Shown in pieces: positions 34,082-42,483 of a stretch of DNA of 44,445 nt; the first letter of the stretch is position 1; the number at the start of each line of letters is the position of its first letter. The notes below the pieces were generated by a model. The model was not told the origin of the DNA. It searched no databases and saw nothing but the letters and a program-made list of their open reading frames with translations. This stretch comes from Amycolatopsis thermalba (lineage in GTDB: Bacteria; Actinomycetota; Actinomycetes; Mycobacteriales; Pseudonocardiaceae): the NCBI RefSeq assembly GCF_003385215.1, contig NZ_PQHW01000055.1:1-44445 (forward strand), given 5' to 3'. Position numbers and translations under genes: made by a program.

Positions 34082-35148
34082 CCACCACCGAAACCGACGC
34101 GACCGGGCTCGGCGCGATCAGCCGCGGCGCGGACCGGGTCAGCGTCGACGACAAGGCGATGATCAACGCCCGCGCGGACGTCAACCAGCTGCTGCCGCTG
34201 AAGTACCACTGGGCGTGGGAGAAGTACCTGGCCGGCTGCAGCAACCACTGGATGCCGACCGAGGTGGCGATGCAGGCCGACATCGCGCTGTGGAAGTCGC
34301 CGGACGGGCTGACCGAGGACGAGCGCCGCATGGTCAAGCGCAACCTCGGCTTCTTCGCCACGGCCGAGTCGCTGGTGGCGAACAACCTGGTGCTGGCGGT
34401 GTACCGGCAGATCACCAACCCGGAGTGCCGCCAGTACCTGCTGCGCCAGGCGTTCGAGGAGGCCGTGCACACGCACACCTTCCAGTACATCTGCGAAAGC
34501 CTGGGCCTGGACGAGGGCGAGCTGTTCAACGCCTACCGCGAGGTCCCGTCCATCACCGACAAGGACGCGTGGGCGCTGAAGTACACGCGGAACCTGGAGA
34601 ACCCGGACTTCGCGACCGGCACCGCGGCCGCGGACCAGGACTTCCTGCGCGATCTGGTGGCCTTCTACGTGGTGTTCGAGGGCATGTGGTTCTACACCGG
34701 GTTCGCGCAGATCCTGTCGCTGGGGCGGCGCAACAAGATGGTGGGGATCGCCGAGCAGTTCCAGTACATCCTGCGCGACGAGTCGATCCACCTGAACTTC
34801 GGCATCGACTGCATCAACCAGATCAAGATCGAGAACCCGCACCTGTGGTCGCCGGAGTTCCAGGCCGAGGTGCGGGAGATGCTCACCGAGGCGTGTGAGC
34901 TGGAGGTCGCCTACGCGCGGGACACGATGCCGCGCGGGATGCTCGGCCTGTCGGCGGCGCTGTGCGAGCAGTACCTGCGCTTCATCACCGACCGGCGCGC
35001 CCAGCAGCTCGGGCTGGCCCCGATCTTCGGCGAGAACGAGAACCCGTTCCCGTGGATGTCGGAGGCGATGGACCTGCGCAAGGAGAAGAACTTCTTCGAG
35101 ACGCGGGTGACCGAGTACCAGACGGGTGGATCGCTCGCCTGGGACTGA
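34078..35148 (+). CDS. nrdB: Ribonucleotide reductase beta subunit, class Ic (Phe in place of radical Tyr)
   Basis: 356 residues from GTG 34078. The metal ligands are E97 (TAESLV), E128 and H131 (EEAVHTHTF), E201 (FEGMWF), E235 and H238 (RDESIHLNF). The position of the tyrosyl radical holds F135. Both the Glu at the first ligand and the Phe match Chlamydia trachomatis NrdB (E89, F127) with a constant offset of eight residues, and the C-terminal end ([22 protein letters not shown]) follows it closely. This group uses a Mn(IV)/Fe(III) cofactor instead of a tyrosyl radical, which is thought to resist radical scavengers. Co-transcribed with nrdA. Confidence 0.93.
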   Translation: MTTTETDATGLGAISRGADRVSVDDKAMINARADVNQLLPLKYHWAWEKYLAGCSNHWMPTEVAMQADIALWKSPDGLTEDERRMVKRNLGFFATAESLVANNLVLAVYRQITNPECRQYLLRQAFEEAVHTHTFQYICESLGLDEGELFNAYREVPSITDKDAWALKYTRNLENPDFATGTAAADQDFLRDLVAFYVVFEGMWFYTGFAQILSLGRRNKMVGIAEQFQYILRDESIHLNFGIDCINQIKIENPHLWSPEFQAEVREMLTEACELEVAYARDTMPRGMLGLSAALCEQYLRFITDRRAQQLGLAPIFGENENPFPWMSEAMDLRKEKNFFETRVTEYQTGGSLAWD

Positions 35149-35210
35149 ACACCTCGATCCCGTGGCGGAGCCCGGTGCTCCGGCGTGCGCAACCGGCACC
35201 GCCGCGGGTT

Positions 35211-35295
35211 CTCAGACGTCCCCTCGCGAGGACAGCGCCGACGTGGTGAAGTGGCATTCATGAGGAGGCGATCCCACAGCGAGGGGGCGTCTGAG
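35211..35295. repeat. Long-range inverted repeat between nrdB and the P450 gene
   Basis: CTCAGACGTCCCCTC (35211-35225) and GAGGGGGCGTCTGAG (35281-35295) pair over 15 positions with one G-U, enclosing 55 bp. It lies in the 265-bp gap after nrdB. It could be a terminator-like or regulatory RNA stem, or a remnant of mobile DNA ends; no target duplication is visible. Confidence 0.45.
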
Positions 35296-35342
35296 GTTCC
35301 GCTACCCGCACCGCTACGAAAGCCGATCGACTCCTTGAAGAT

Positions 35343-35359
35343 TCACCCTTGCCGGGTGA
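35343..35359 (+). other. Small hairpin in the P450 leader
   Basis: TCACCC-TTGCC-GGGTGA, a perfect 6-bp stem with a 5-nt loop, about 55 bp before the P450 start. Function unknown. Confidence 0.3.
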
Positions 35360-35413
35360 GGGGGTGGTGCGGGACCGTGGTGATCAGCCACGTTTTCGCA
35401 AGGAGGCGCGATC

Positions 35414-36859
35414 GTGACCAGTGCCGTCGTCCGGGCGTTCCGGGAACGTGTTCCACCTCTGACCGCCATCCCCCTCCCCCGGGCCGTCGACCGCCGCCTG
35501 CTGGACCAGCGGTGGCCGGTGCGGGAGCTGGCGGCCCCGCCCGCGGGCAGCGGGCTGGAGCCGGTCATCGGCGACGCGGGGGCGCCGGTCGTCGGGCACG
35601 CCATCGAGTCGATGCGGTTCGGGCTGGACTTCGCGCTGCACCGGTTCGAACGGTACGGGCCGGTGTCGTGGATGGGGGCGTTCGGGCAGCGGATCGTCGT
35701 GCTGGCCGGCCCGGACGCCACCCAGGCCGCGCTGGTGAACAAGGACAAGGCGTTCTCGCAGGAGGGCTGGCAGTTCTTCATCGAGCGGTTCTTCCACCGC
35801 GGGCTGATGCTGCTGGACTTCGAGGAGCACCACCTGCACCGGCGGATCATGCAGGAGGCGTTCACGCGCGACAAGCTGGCCGGCTACATGCGGCAGGCGG
35901 CGCCGGTCCTGCGCGAGGGTGTGGCGGCGTGGGCCGGTGCCGAGCGGCCGCGGCTGTACTGGCTGCTGAAGCGGCTCACGCTGGACGTCGCGTCGCGGGT
36001 GTTCATGGACATGCCGCCGGGCGCGGACGCCGACGCGATCAACCGGGCGTTCGTGGGCACGGTACGGGCGGCGACGGCGCTGGTGCGGGTGCCGGTGCCG
36101 GGCGGCCGGTGGGCGGCGGTCCTGCACGGACGGCGCGTGCTGGAGCGGTACTTCGCCGAGAAGCTGCCGTCGAAGCGCCGCAGCGAGGGCGCCGACCTGT
36201 TCTCGGCGCTGTGCCACGCGCGGGGCGACGACGGGGCCGAGTTCACCGACGACGACGTCATCAACCACATGATCTTCCTGATGATGGCGGCCCACGACAC
36301 GGCGACGATCACCAGTTCCGCGGTGGCCTACCACCTGGCGAAGCACCCGGAGTGGCAGGAGCGGGCGCGGGAGGAGTCGCTGGCGCTGGGCGACGACCTG
36401 CCGGATCTGGCGGCGCTGGAGAAGCTGACCACGCTGGACCTGGTGATCAAGGAGGCGTTGCGGCTGACGGCGCCGGTGCCGTCGCTGCCGCGCAAGACGG
36501 TGAAGGACACATCGGTGCTGGGGCACTACATCCCGGCCGGGACGATGTGCAGCGTGTCGCCCAACACGAACCACTATTCGCCGGAGCACTGGACGAACCC
36601 GCGCGCGTTCGACCCGGAGCGGTTCGCCGAGGGGCGGCGGGAGGACAAGTCGCACCGGTTCGCGTGGATGCCCTTCGGCGGCGGGGCGCACAAGTGCATC
36701 GGGATGCACTTCGGGAACAACGAGGTGAAGCTCCTGCTGCACGAGATGCTGCGCACGTACCGCTGGTCGGTGCCCGAGGGATACCGCATCAAGTGGGACT
36801 ACGTGTCGCTACCGGTCCCGGTGGACGGCTTGACGGTACGCCTGCAGCGCCTGCGCTGA
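35414..36859 (+). CDS. Cytochrome P450
   Basis: 481 residues, GTG start with a strong AAGGAGG site. The I-helix motif reads A293-H-D-T296 (His for the usual Gly), the K-helix ExxR is E347/R350, and the heme-binding loop FGGGAHKCIG provides the thiolate C428. It is longer than typical soluble bacterial P450s (about 400 residues), with an N-terminal extension of about 60 residues lacking a membrane anchor, and resembles the mycobacterial CYP136-like group; the subfamily is uncertain. No ferredoxin gene is adjacent. The substrate is probably a lipid or terpenoid, by family habit only. Confidence 0.9.
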   Translation: MTSAVVRAFRERVPPLTAIPLPRAVDRRLLDQRWPVRELAAPPAGSGLEPVIGDAGAPVVGHAIESMRFGLDFALHRFERYGPVSWMGAFGQRIVVLAGPDATQAALVNKDKAFSQEGWQFFIERFFHRGLMLLDFEEHHLHRRIMQEAFTRDKLAGYMRQAAPVLREGVAAWAGAERPRLYWLLKRLTLDVASRVFMDMPPGADADAINRAFVGTVRAATALVRVPVPGGRWAAVLHGRRVLERYFAEKLPSKRRSEGADLFSALCHARGDDGAEFTDDDVINHMIFLMMAAHDTATITSSAVAYHLAKHPEWQERAREESLALGDDLPDLAALEKLTTLDLVIKEALRLTAPVPSLPRKTVKDTSVLGHYIPAGTMCSVSPNTNHYSPEHWTNPRAFDPERFAEGRREDKSHRFAWMPFGGGAHKCIGMHFGNNEVKLLLHEMLRTYRWSVPEGYRIKWDYVSLPVPVDGLTVRLQRLR

Positions 36860-36862
36860 CTG

Positions 36863-37000
36863 GCGGGACTCCGCTCACGCACGCGAGTCCCACGCTCGGG
36901 CACGCGAGTCCCACGCTCGGGCACGCGAGTCCCACGCTCGGGCACGGAGTTCCGCGCTCGGGCACGGAGTTCCGCGCTCGGGCACGCGAGTCCGCGGCCC
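36863..37000. repeat. 21-bp tandem repeat array, about six units, CGAG-N7-CTCG core
   Basis: Three exact units CACGCGAGTCCCACGCTCGGG at 36880-36942, two 20-bp variants CACGGAGTTCCGCGCTCGGG at 36943-36982, then a degrading copy, with a partial copy in front. Each exact unit contains CGAG-TCCCACG-CTCG: the same 4-bp arms and 7-nt loop as the large array at 12.9 kb, though the rest differs. It again lies between convergent genes (P450 and peroxiredoxin). The implied Thr/Ser/Pro peptides are not credible genes. Confidence 0.88.
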
Positions 37001-37090
37001 TTCGCCCGATGAGGCCGAGACGGCTGCCGCATCCGGCGTCGGCGCGCCGCCAGGTTCCGGGCCAGCCGGGATCTCTCGGGAACGGCCGTA

Positions 37091-37546
37091 TCAGCGGCTG
37101 CGCGCCCGCAGCACTTCCAGCGCCTTGTCGGCGTGCACGGACATCCGCAGTTCGCTCTTGATCACTTCCAGCAGGCGCCCGTCGGTGTCGATGACGAACG
37201 TGTGCCGCTTCGTCAGCAGCGGGCCGAACGAGCGCCGCACGCCGAAGGTTCGCGCCACCTCGCCCTCGGTGTCCGACAGCAGCGGGTAGTCGAACCCGTG
37301 CCGCGCCGAGAACTCCTGCTGCCGCGCCACCGGGTCCGGGCTGATCCCCACCCGCTGCGCGCCGACCTCCGCGAACTCCTTCGCCAGGTCCCGGAAGTGG
37401 CAGCTCTCCGCGGTGCAGCCGGGCGTCATCGCCGCCGGGTAGAAGAACAGCACCACCGGCCCCGACTCCAGGAACCCGTTCAGCGAGCGCGGCTCACCCC
37501 GCTCGTCCGGCAGCGTGAAGTCCGGGACGATCTCACCGGGCTTCAT
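37091..37546 (-). CDS. Peroxiredoxin, Bcp/PrxQ-like
   Basis: 151 residues. The peroxidatic motif PAAMTPGC puts the peroxidatic cysteine at C44. A second cysteine five residues later (C49) is the resolving-cysteine position of atypical 2-Cys PrxQ/Bcp enzymes. It reduces hydroperoxides using thioredoxin-like donors in the cytoplasm. ATG 37546 overlaps the stop of the GGDEF-EAL gene by 4 bp, so it is co-transcribed as the second gene. The P450 gene ends convergently beyond the repeat array. Confidence 0.9.
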   Translation of the reverse strand: MKPGEIVPDFTLPDERGEPRSLNGFLESGPVVLFFYPAAMTPGCTAESCHFRDLAKEFAEVGAQRVGISPDPVARQQEFSARHGFDYPLLSDTEGEVARTFGVRRSFGPLLTKRHTFVIDTDGRLLEVIKSELRMSVHADKALEVLRARSR

Positions 37547-39405
37547 CCGGTCACCGTCGCGTCGGTGTGCTGCTCGATGAGCTGGTCGACCTCGTCACCG
37601 GTCGCGGTCTCGGCCACGAACGCGCCACGCGCGGCGATCACGCCGTGCCGCCGCAGCCGTTCGGCCTGCTCGTGGCTGCGCACGCCCTCGGCGCCGATCC
37701 GCAGCTTCAGCTCACGCGCCCGCGTGATCAGCTGGTCCAGGTGCCGCGCCGCGGTCTCCGGCTCACCGTCGGCGAGCGCGTCGACGACCGGGCCGGACAG
37801 GATCACGTGCTGCACCGACAGCTGGTGCTGCGGGATCAGCTCCAGATCCGCCGAACCCTGCACGGTCAGCACCAGCTTCGCGCCGAGGTCGGCCAGCACG
37901 GTGAGCGAGTCGAGCACCTCGCCGCGCGGGTCGAGGATCGACGCGGGGTCCGCGCACAGCCGCAGCGCCTTGGCCGGCAGCTCGTTGCGGTCCAGCTCGT
38001 CCTTGACCATCGCCACCAGGTCCGGTTCGATCGCGAGCCGGTTGGGCAGGCGGATGCACACGTCCGGCGCCGCGTCGCCGTAGCGTTCGCGCCAGCGCGC
38101 GGTCGCCCGCAGCGACTCGGTCAGCAGCCACTTGCCGAGCGGGATCGTCATGCCGGTGGTGTCGGCCAGCGGGAAGAACTCCTCGGCGGGCAGTTCGCCC
38201 AGCTCCGGGTGGTGCCAGCGCAGGCCCGCGTTGACGGCGGCGATCTCGTCGGGGTTGGCCAGCTTGACGGTGGGCTGGTAGATCAGCTCGAACTGCCCGT
38301 TCTCCAGCGCGCCGGCGATCTCCGCGCCGAGCCGGTAGCGGGCGCGGTCCCGCGCGTCGAGCTCCGGGTCGAACAGCATCCACTGCGCCTTGCCGGCCTC
38401 CTTGGCGCGGTGCAGCGCGATCTCCGCGGCGCGCTCGATGTCCTCGACACCGCCGTCGCGCACGTCCCGCACCACGATCCCGGCGCTGGCGCTCACCCCG
38501 ACGCCGTGTTCGCCGATGTAGATCGGCTCGGCCAGGTCCTCCAGCGCGGTCTCGACGAGGGCGATGACCTGCGGCGGGGTCAGCTCGCCGCGCAGCAGCA
38601 CGGCGAACCCGTCACCGGACAGCCGCGCCACCAGGGCGTCGTGGTCGGCGAAGGCTTCCTTGAGCTTCTTGGCGACCCCGCGCAGCACCGCGTCGCCGAC
38701 TCCGGCGCCGAGCCCGTCGTTGATCACCTTGAACCCGTCGAGGTCGAGGTAGACCAGCGCGATCTGACCGCGTGCCGACGGGCTGAGCGCGGATTCCAGC
38801 AGGGTGCGGAAGCGGGAGGCGTTGGACAGGCCGGTGAGCGAGTCGTGGATGCTCTGGTGCCGCAGGGTTTCCTGCAGCGTGTAGACCTCGTTCGCGTCGG
38901 CGGCCATCAGCACCGGGTACAGCGTGCCGGGGCGGTCGCCGGGCAGGCGGGTGAGGACGATGTCGGCCCACACGCCCGCGTCGTCGGCGTGGGCGAGGCG
39001 GATCCGGTCGGCGAACTCCTCGATCTCGGTCTCGGCCAGCTCGGCCAGGGCGGTGGCGAGCTTCTGGCAGTCGCGGTCGTCGAAGCCGAGTTCGGTGAGG
39101 CGGCGGCCGCGCAGGCGGTCGGGCTTGTGCCCGAGGAACTTGCCGAGCTCCTTGTTGACCTCGACGATCGTGCCGTCCGGATCGGCCATCGCGATGCCGA
39201 TGGGTGCGGTGCTGTAGAGCGTGGTGAAGCGGCGCAGGGCGGCGTCGCGGGCCGCTTCGGCCTCGGCGACGGCGGTCCGCGCGAAGTCGTGCAGGAGTCG
39301 TTCGAGCTCTTCCGGGGGAAGTGATACTCCGTCCGTGTCAGCCAACCGCGCGGCCCAGCGACGGGCCACGTCCGCCCACCCTGGTGCGGCACCAGGTTCC
39401 GACAC
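37543..39405 (-). CDS. PAS-GGDEF-EAL protein with degenerate catalytic motifs
   Basis: 620 residues from GTG 39405, preceded by a purine-rich GAGGTGGAG site; an in-frame start at 39567 would add 54 unlikely residues. Layout: helical N-terminal part (1-55), PAS domain (about 56-176, PIGIAMADPDGTIVEVN), GGDEF domain (about 185-345, DSLTGLSNASRF), EAL-like domain (about 360-610). The GGDEF motif is SGDGF (263-267), and the EAL motif reads NAG in NAGLRW (392-397). Other EAL metal and base residues (the DDFG and KID regions) are also changed. Both activities are therefore probably lost; a c-di-GMP-binding or PAS-signalling scaffold is more likely. No membrane segment. Confidence 0.85.
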   Translation of the reverse strand: MSEPGAAPGWADVARRWAARLADTDGVSLPPEELERLLHDFARTAVAEAEAARDAALRRFTTLYSTAPIGIAMADPDGTIVEVNKELGKFLGHKPDRLRGRRLTELGFDDRDCQKLATALAELAETEIEEFADRIRLAHADDAGVWADIVLTRLPGDRPGTLYPVLMAADANEVYTLQETLRHQSIHDSLTGLSNASRFRTLLESALSPSARGQIALVYLDLDGFKVINDGLGAGVGDAVLRGVAKKLKEAFADHDALVARLSGDGFAVLLRGELTPPQVIALVETALEDLAEPIYIGEHGVGVSASAGIVVRDVRDGGVEDIERAAEIALHRAKEAGKAQWMLFDPELDARDRARYRLGAEIAGALENGQFELIYQPTVKLANPDEIAAVNAGLRWHHPELGELPAEEFFPLADTTGMTIPLGKWLLTESLRATARWRERYGDAAPDVCIRLPNRLAIEPDLVAMVKDELDRNELPAKALRLCADPASILDPRGEVLDSLTVLADLGAKLVLTVQGSADLELIPQHQLSVQHVILSGPVVDALADGEPETAARHLDQLITRARELKLRIGAEGVRSHEQAERLRRHGVIAARGAFVAETATGDEVDQLIEQHTDATVTG

Positions 39406-39563
39406 GCTCCACCTCTTCCGGAGAACGACAACGGCCAGGTCAGGCCCGGTCTGGGCGCCGACAAGCCCACTCCGGGCCGGATCCGTCCCGGAGTCATGCC
39501 ACGCCATCACGCACGGACAGACTTGTCTACCGGCCGAACGTGTGATGATCAGTGTAGATGTCG

Positions 39564-39582
39564 TCACCGCTGGTGATTTTTT
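39564..39582 (+). terminator. Plus-strand intrinsic terminator with no plus-strand gene
   Basis: TCACC-GCT-GGTGA followed directly by six T residues, in the 276-bp gap between two minus-strand genes. The T-run is on the plus strand, so it would stop rightward transcription coming from antisense to the GGDEF-EAL gene. The rest of the gap (39406-39681) shows no gene. Confidence 0.5.
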
Positions 39583-39681
39583 CGGCTACCGCGTCCAGGC
39601 GCGGTCAACAGATCAGCCGTGCCCCAGGCGGTGTCCGGAGGCCGGGAAGGCAACTGGGAGTGGTGGTCCCCCGCCCTCGGA

Positions 39682-40278
39682 TCAGACCTTCCCCCAGCCC
39701 TGCCCGGCCGCGCGGGAGGCGACCCCGAGCGGCGATCCGCCGGGCGCCGTCAACCGCCACACCGCGACCCTCCCGGTGGCCGCGGTGCCGCCCGGTAGCC
39801 GCGTCGGGCGTTCTTCCAGGCGCGTGAAGCCGAGCCGGGCGGGGACGGCGCCGCTGCGGTGGTTGGCCACGTCGTGGACGATCTCCACCCGGTTGGCGCC
39901 GACGCGGAACGCCTCGGTGGTCAGCAGCCGCGCCGCGCGGGTGGCCCAGCCGCGGCCGGTGCAGGCCTTCGCGAGCCAGTAGCCGATCTCCAGCCCGCCC
40001 CGGCCGATGCGCGCCATCAGCCCGCAGCTGCCCGCGAGCGTCCCGTCCGGCGCGACGATCGCGTAGTCGAAGGTCTCCGCCGCGAGCCAGCTCTCCCGCG
40101 ACAGCGTCAGGAAGTCCCGCGCGTCGCGCTCGGTGTAGCCGTCCACCGCCCACGGCATCCACGGCGCGAGGTGGTCCAGGGACTCGTTCACCAGGCGGTG
40201 CAGGAGCTCGGCGTCGCCGGCCCACCACCGGCGCAGCAGGATCACCCCGTCCGAGAGGGTCTCCGCAGGGATCTGCAT
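39682..40278 (-). CDS. GNAT family N-acetyltransferase (RimJ/RimL-like)
   Basis: 198 residues from ATG 40278; an upstream in-frame ATG at 40293 adds five residues and cannot be excluded. The acetyl-CoA-binding motif A appears as IGYWLAKACTGRGWATRAARLL, following a DYAIVAPDGTLAGSCGL strand pair; NHRSGAVPARLGF corresponds to motif B. The pattern is that of ribosomal-protein or small-molecule acetyltransferases. The acceptor is unknown. Single-gene unit downstream of the TetR gene on the same strand. Confidence 0.82.
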   Translation of the reverse strand: MQIPAETLSDGVILLRRWWAGDAELLHRLVNESLDHLAPWMPWAVDGYTERDARDFLTLSRESWLAAETFDYAIVAPDGTLAGSCGLMARIGRGGLEIGYWLAKACTGRGWATRAARLLTTEAFRVGANRVEIVHDVANHRSGAVPARLGFTRLEERPTRLPGGTAATGRVAVWRLTAPGGSPLGVASRAAGQGWGKV

Positions 40279-40329
40279 CCCCCGATCATCCACGCCGCCG
40301 CCGTGGCCCGCACGGGACTTTCCGCCGCG

Positions 40330-40983
40330 TCAGCCGAGACCGGCCTCGATGTGGGCGAGGTGCGCGGCGAGGATGTCCTCGAACGCGGCGCCGCGGTCCG
40401 CCCCGAGCGGCCGGACGTCGCGGGCGAAGTGCGCCAGGGCGGGGAAGCGTCCGGGGTCGGCGCCCAGCACCGCGACGCGGAACAGCTCCACGCCCTGCTC
40501 GTACTCCTCGGGGGTGAGCGTGCGGACGCCGGCGTCGGCGGAGATCAGCGCGGCGAGCAGGACCACGATCCGGTGGTAGCGCGCGGGGATCTCCTCGTCG
40601 GGCAGGCCGGCCGCGCGCAGGGCCTGCAGCACCTCCTCCATGACCAGCCGCGAGCCGGTGCCGCTGGAGGCGTACCGGCCCCAGATCGTGGCGAGCTGCG
40701 GGTGCCGGCCGAACGCCTCCCGCAGCCGCAGGGCCAGGGCGGTGATGCGCTGCTTCCAGTCCCCCTCGGGGCGATGACCTTCCACGGCGGCCAGCAGGAT
40801 CCGGTCCGCGACCGCGCGCAGCAGCTCGGTCTTGTTGCGGAAGTGCCGGTAGAGGCTGGAGGAATCGGTCCCGAGCGCCACGGCGAGCTTGCGCACGCTG
40901 AACGACTCGGCGTCGCTCGTGCGCAGCAGCTCCGCCGCCACGTCCAGGATCTCCTCGGTCGACCAACGCCTGCGGCCCGTCAT
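40330..40983 (-). CDS. TetR family regulator with TetR_C-type C-terminal domain
   Basis: 217 residues from ATG 40983. The HTH covers about residues 8-52 (EEILDVAAELLRTSDAESFSVRKLAVALGT in parts, then SLYRHFRNKTELL). The C-terminal region is the all-helical ligand/dimer domain. It is divergent from the esterase operon with a 100-bp shared region containing a perfect 7-bp dyad, so it most likely represses that operon and itself. Confidence 0.88.
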   Translation of the reverse strand: MTGRRRWSTEEILDVAAELLRTSDAESFSVRKLAVALGTDSSSLYRHFRNKTELLRAVADRILLAAVEGHRPEGDWKQRITALALRLREAFGRHPQLATIWGRYASSGTGSRLVMEEVLQALRAAGLPDEEIPARYHRIVVLLAALISADAGVRTLTPEEYEQGVELFRVAVLGADPGRFPALAHFARDVRPLGADRGAAFEDILAAHLAHIEAGLG

Positions 40984-41021
40984 CTCGCCCCTTCCGTCCG
41001 GAGCGAGTCTAACCTATGCAC

Positions 41022-41049
41022 TTGCCGTTGCACGCACCGCGTGCATAAT
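41022..41049 (+). promoter_or_regulatory. Promoter and TetR operator of the esterase operon
   Basis: -35 TTGCCG (41022-41027), 16-bp spacer, -10 CATAAT (41044-41049). The dyad TGCACGC-ACC-GCGTGCA (41029-41045) fills the spacer and touches the -10. An outer TATGCAC/GTGCATA pair (41015-41021 and 41041-41047) repeats the TGCAC half-site. Binding of the divergent TetR here would block the polymerase. Confidence 0.65.
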
Positions 41050-41083
41050 GGGGACACATGCCTCTGGGGAAGGAGAAGCAACC

Positions 41084-42037
41084 ATGAGCGAAACCGTCAC
41101 GCGACCACCGGCACCGGACTTCGACACGATCACGCCGGAGGAACTGCGTGCCTACAGTGACGCGGAGAACCGCTTCCGCGCGTCCGAGGCGGCCCGGGAG
41201 ATGCTCGGGCACCCGGACCCCGGCGCCACGATCGAATGGCAGCAGGTGCCGCTGCCCGGCCGCGAGCTGCCGGTCCGGGTGTACCGTCCGGCGGCCGGGG
41301 CCGGAACCGCGCTGCCGCTCGTGGTCCACGTGCACGGCAGCGGCTTCACGGGCACGGCCGTGCAGTGCGACTGGACCAACAGCCACGTCGCCACCCAGCT
41401 GCCCGCGGTCGTCGTCTCGGTCGAACACCGCCTCCTGGACTTCGACACGCCGCTGTCGGCGGCCGCCGACGACGGCTGGGACGTGCTGCAGCACGTGGTG
41501 CGGCACGCTTCGCGGTGGGGTGTCGACCCGGAGCGGGTGGCCGTGTTCGGCGAGAGCTGCGGCGCGCTGATCAGCGCCCTGACCGCGATCCGGGCCAGGG
41601 ACGCCGGCCTGCGCCTCGACGCGCAGGTGCTGGTCAACCCCGTCACCGACACGACCGGCACGATGCTCGACCACCCCTCGGCCACCGAGTACGCCCACAC
41701 CCCGGCCCTCGCGCTGCCCCAGCTCCGGCTCATCCGGCGGCTCGGCGTGCCACCGGGAGCCGACGCGCGGGCGGTCTCACCGCTGTACGCCGACGACCTG
41801 AGCGGGCTGGCCCCGGCGCTCGTGGTGGTGCCGACCCGCGACCCGGTGGCCGATCACGGCCGCCGCTACGCCGAACGGCTGCACGCGGCCGGGACACCGG
41901 CGCGGCTGAGCGAATACCCGGGAGCGGGGCACGCGTTCCTCACCCTGCCCGGGGTGGAACCCCAGGCCGCGACCGCGCGGGCGGAGATCCTCGAGTTCCT
42001 CCGGGCCGCCCTCGTGCCGAGCGGGGAGGCGTTCTGA
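41084..42037 (+). CDS. Alpha/beta hydrolase, hormone-sensitive-lipase-type esterase
   Basis: 317 residues from ATG 41084, after GGAAGGAG. The oxyanion motif HGSGF (84-88, for HGGGF), nucleophile S158 in GESCG, D253 in PTRDPVADHG and H283 in GAGHAF form a full triad. Proteins of this family hydrolyse short-chain esters or lactones. The stop overlaps the next ATG (TGATG). First gene of a three-gene operon controlled by the divergent TetR. Confidence 0.88.
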   Translation: MSETVTRPPAPDFDTITPEELRAYSDAENRFRASEAAREMLGHPDPGATIEWQQVPLPGRELPVRVYRPAAGAGTALPLVVHVHGSGFTGTAVQCDWTNSHVATQLPAVVVSVEHRLLDFDTPLSAAADDGWDVLQHVVRHASRWGVDPERVAVFGESCGALISALTAIRARDAGLRLDAQVLVNPVTDTTGTMLDHPSATEYAHTPALALPQLRLIRRLGVPPGADARAVSPLYADDLSGLAPALVVVPTRDPVADHGRRYAERLHAAGTPARLSEYPGAGHAFLTLPGVEPQAATARAEILEFLRAALVPSGEAF

Positions 42038-42483
42038 TGACGCAATCACCTCCGCGGCGATCGGCGCTCGCCGCGATGTACACGGGGCTGGGACTCACCG
42101 TCGCCGTGACGGTCCTGGCGTACCTCAGCACTGCGGTCCTGGCCGGCCACGTCCGGGCCGGCTATCCGGCCTACACCCCGGCGCAGGTCGATTCGGCCGT
42201 CACCGCCTACCTCGTCTTGTTGTCCGTCCTCGGAGCGCTCGGCGCCGGCGGCTGGCTCTGGACGACCTGGGCGGTCCGGGCCGGCAAGCGGTGGGCCCGG
42301 CCCGCCGCGACCGTGATGCTGGTGCTCGGCATCGGCACCGGGCTGACCGGGCTGTTCATCAGGGACGTCTCGGGCGAGCCGGGGCTGCCGCCGGCGCTGG
42401 GCTGGGCCGGGATGGCGCCCTGCCTGGCGGGCATCGTGGCGGTCGCACTGTTGTGGAAACACTCGGAGAGGAAGGCGCAGTGA
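42037..42483 (+). CDS. Four-helix integral membrane protein, unknown
   Basis: 148 residues, with hydrophobic segments near 13-35, 55-75, 88-106 and 122-140. The first loop contains PAYTPAQVDSAVTAYL. No catalytic motif is visible and I do not recognise a named family. It is translationally coupled on both sides: ATG overlaps the esterase stop by 1 bp and its own stop overlaps the next GTG by 3 bp. Confidence 0.7.
   Translation: MTQSPPRRSALAAMYTGLGLTVAVTVLAYLSTAVLAGHVRAGYPAYTPAQVDSAVTAYLVLLSVLGALGAGGWLWTTWAVRAGKRWARPAATVMLVLGIGTGLTGLFIRDVSGEPGLPPALGWAGMAPCLAGIVAVALLWKHSERKAQ

Noticed and set aside
35260-35413. Small ORF from ATG 35261 ahead of the P450 gene
   Set aside because: It runs into the P450 gene in another frame, lacks a domain, and its ribosome site is not convincing.
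37567-39324. 585-codon plus-strand open frame antisense to the GGDEF-EAL gene
   Set aside because: Shadow frame with low-complexity Gly/Val/Arg/Gln translation; the minus-strand frame carries PAS, GGDEF and EAL domain patterns.
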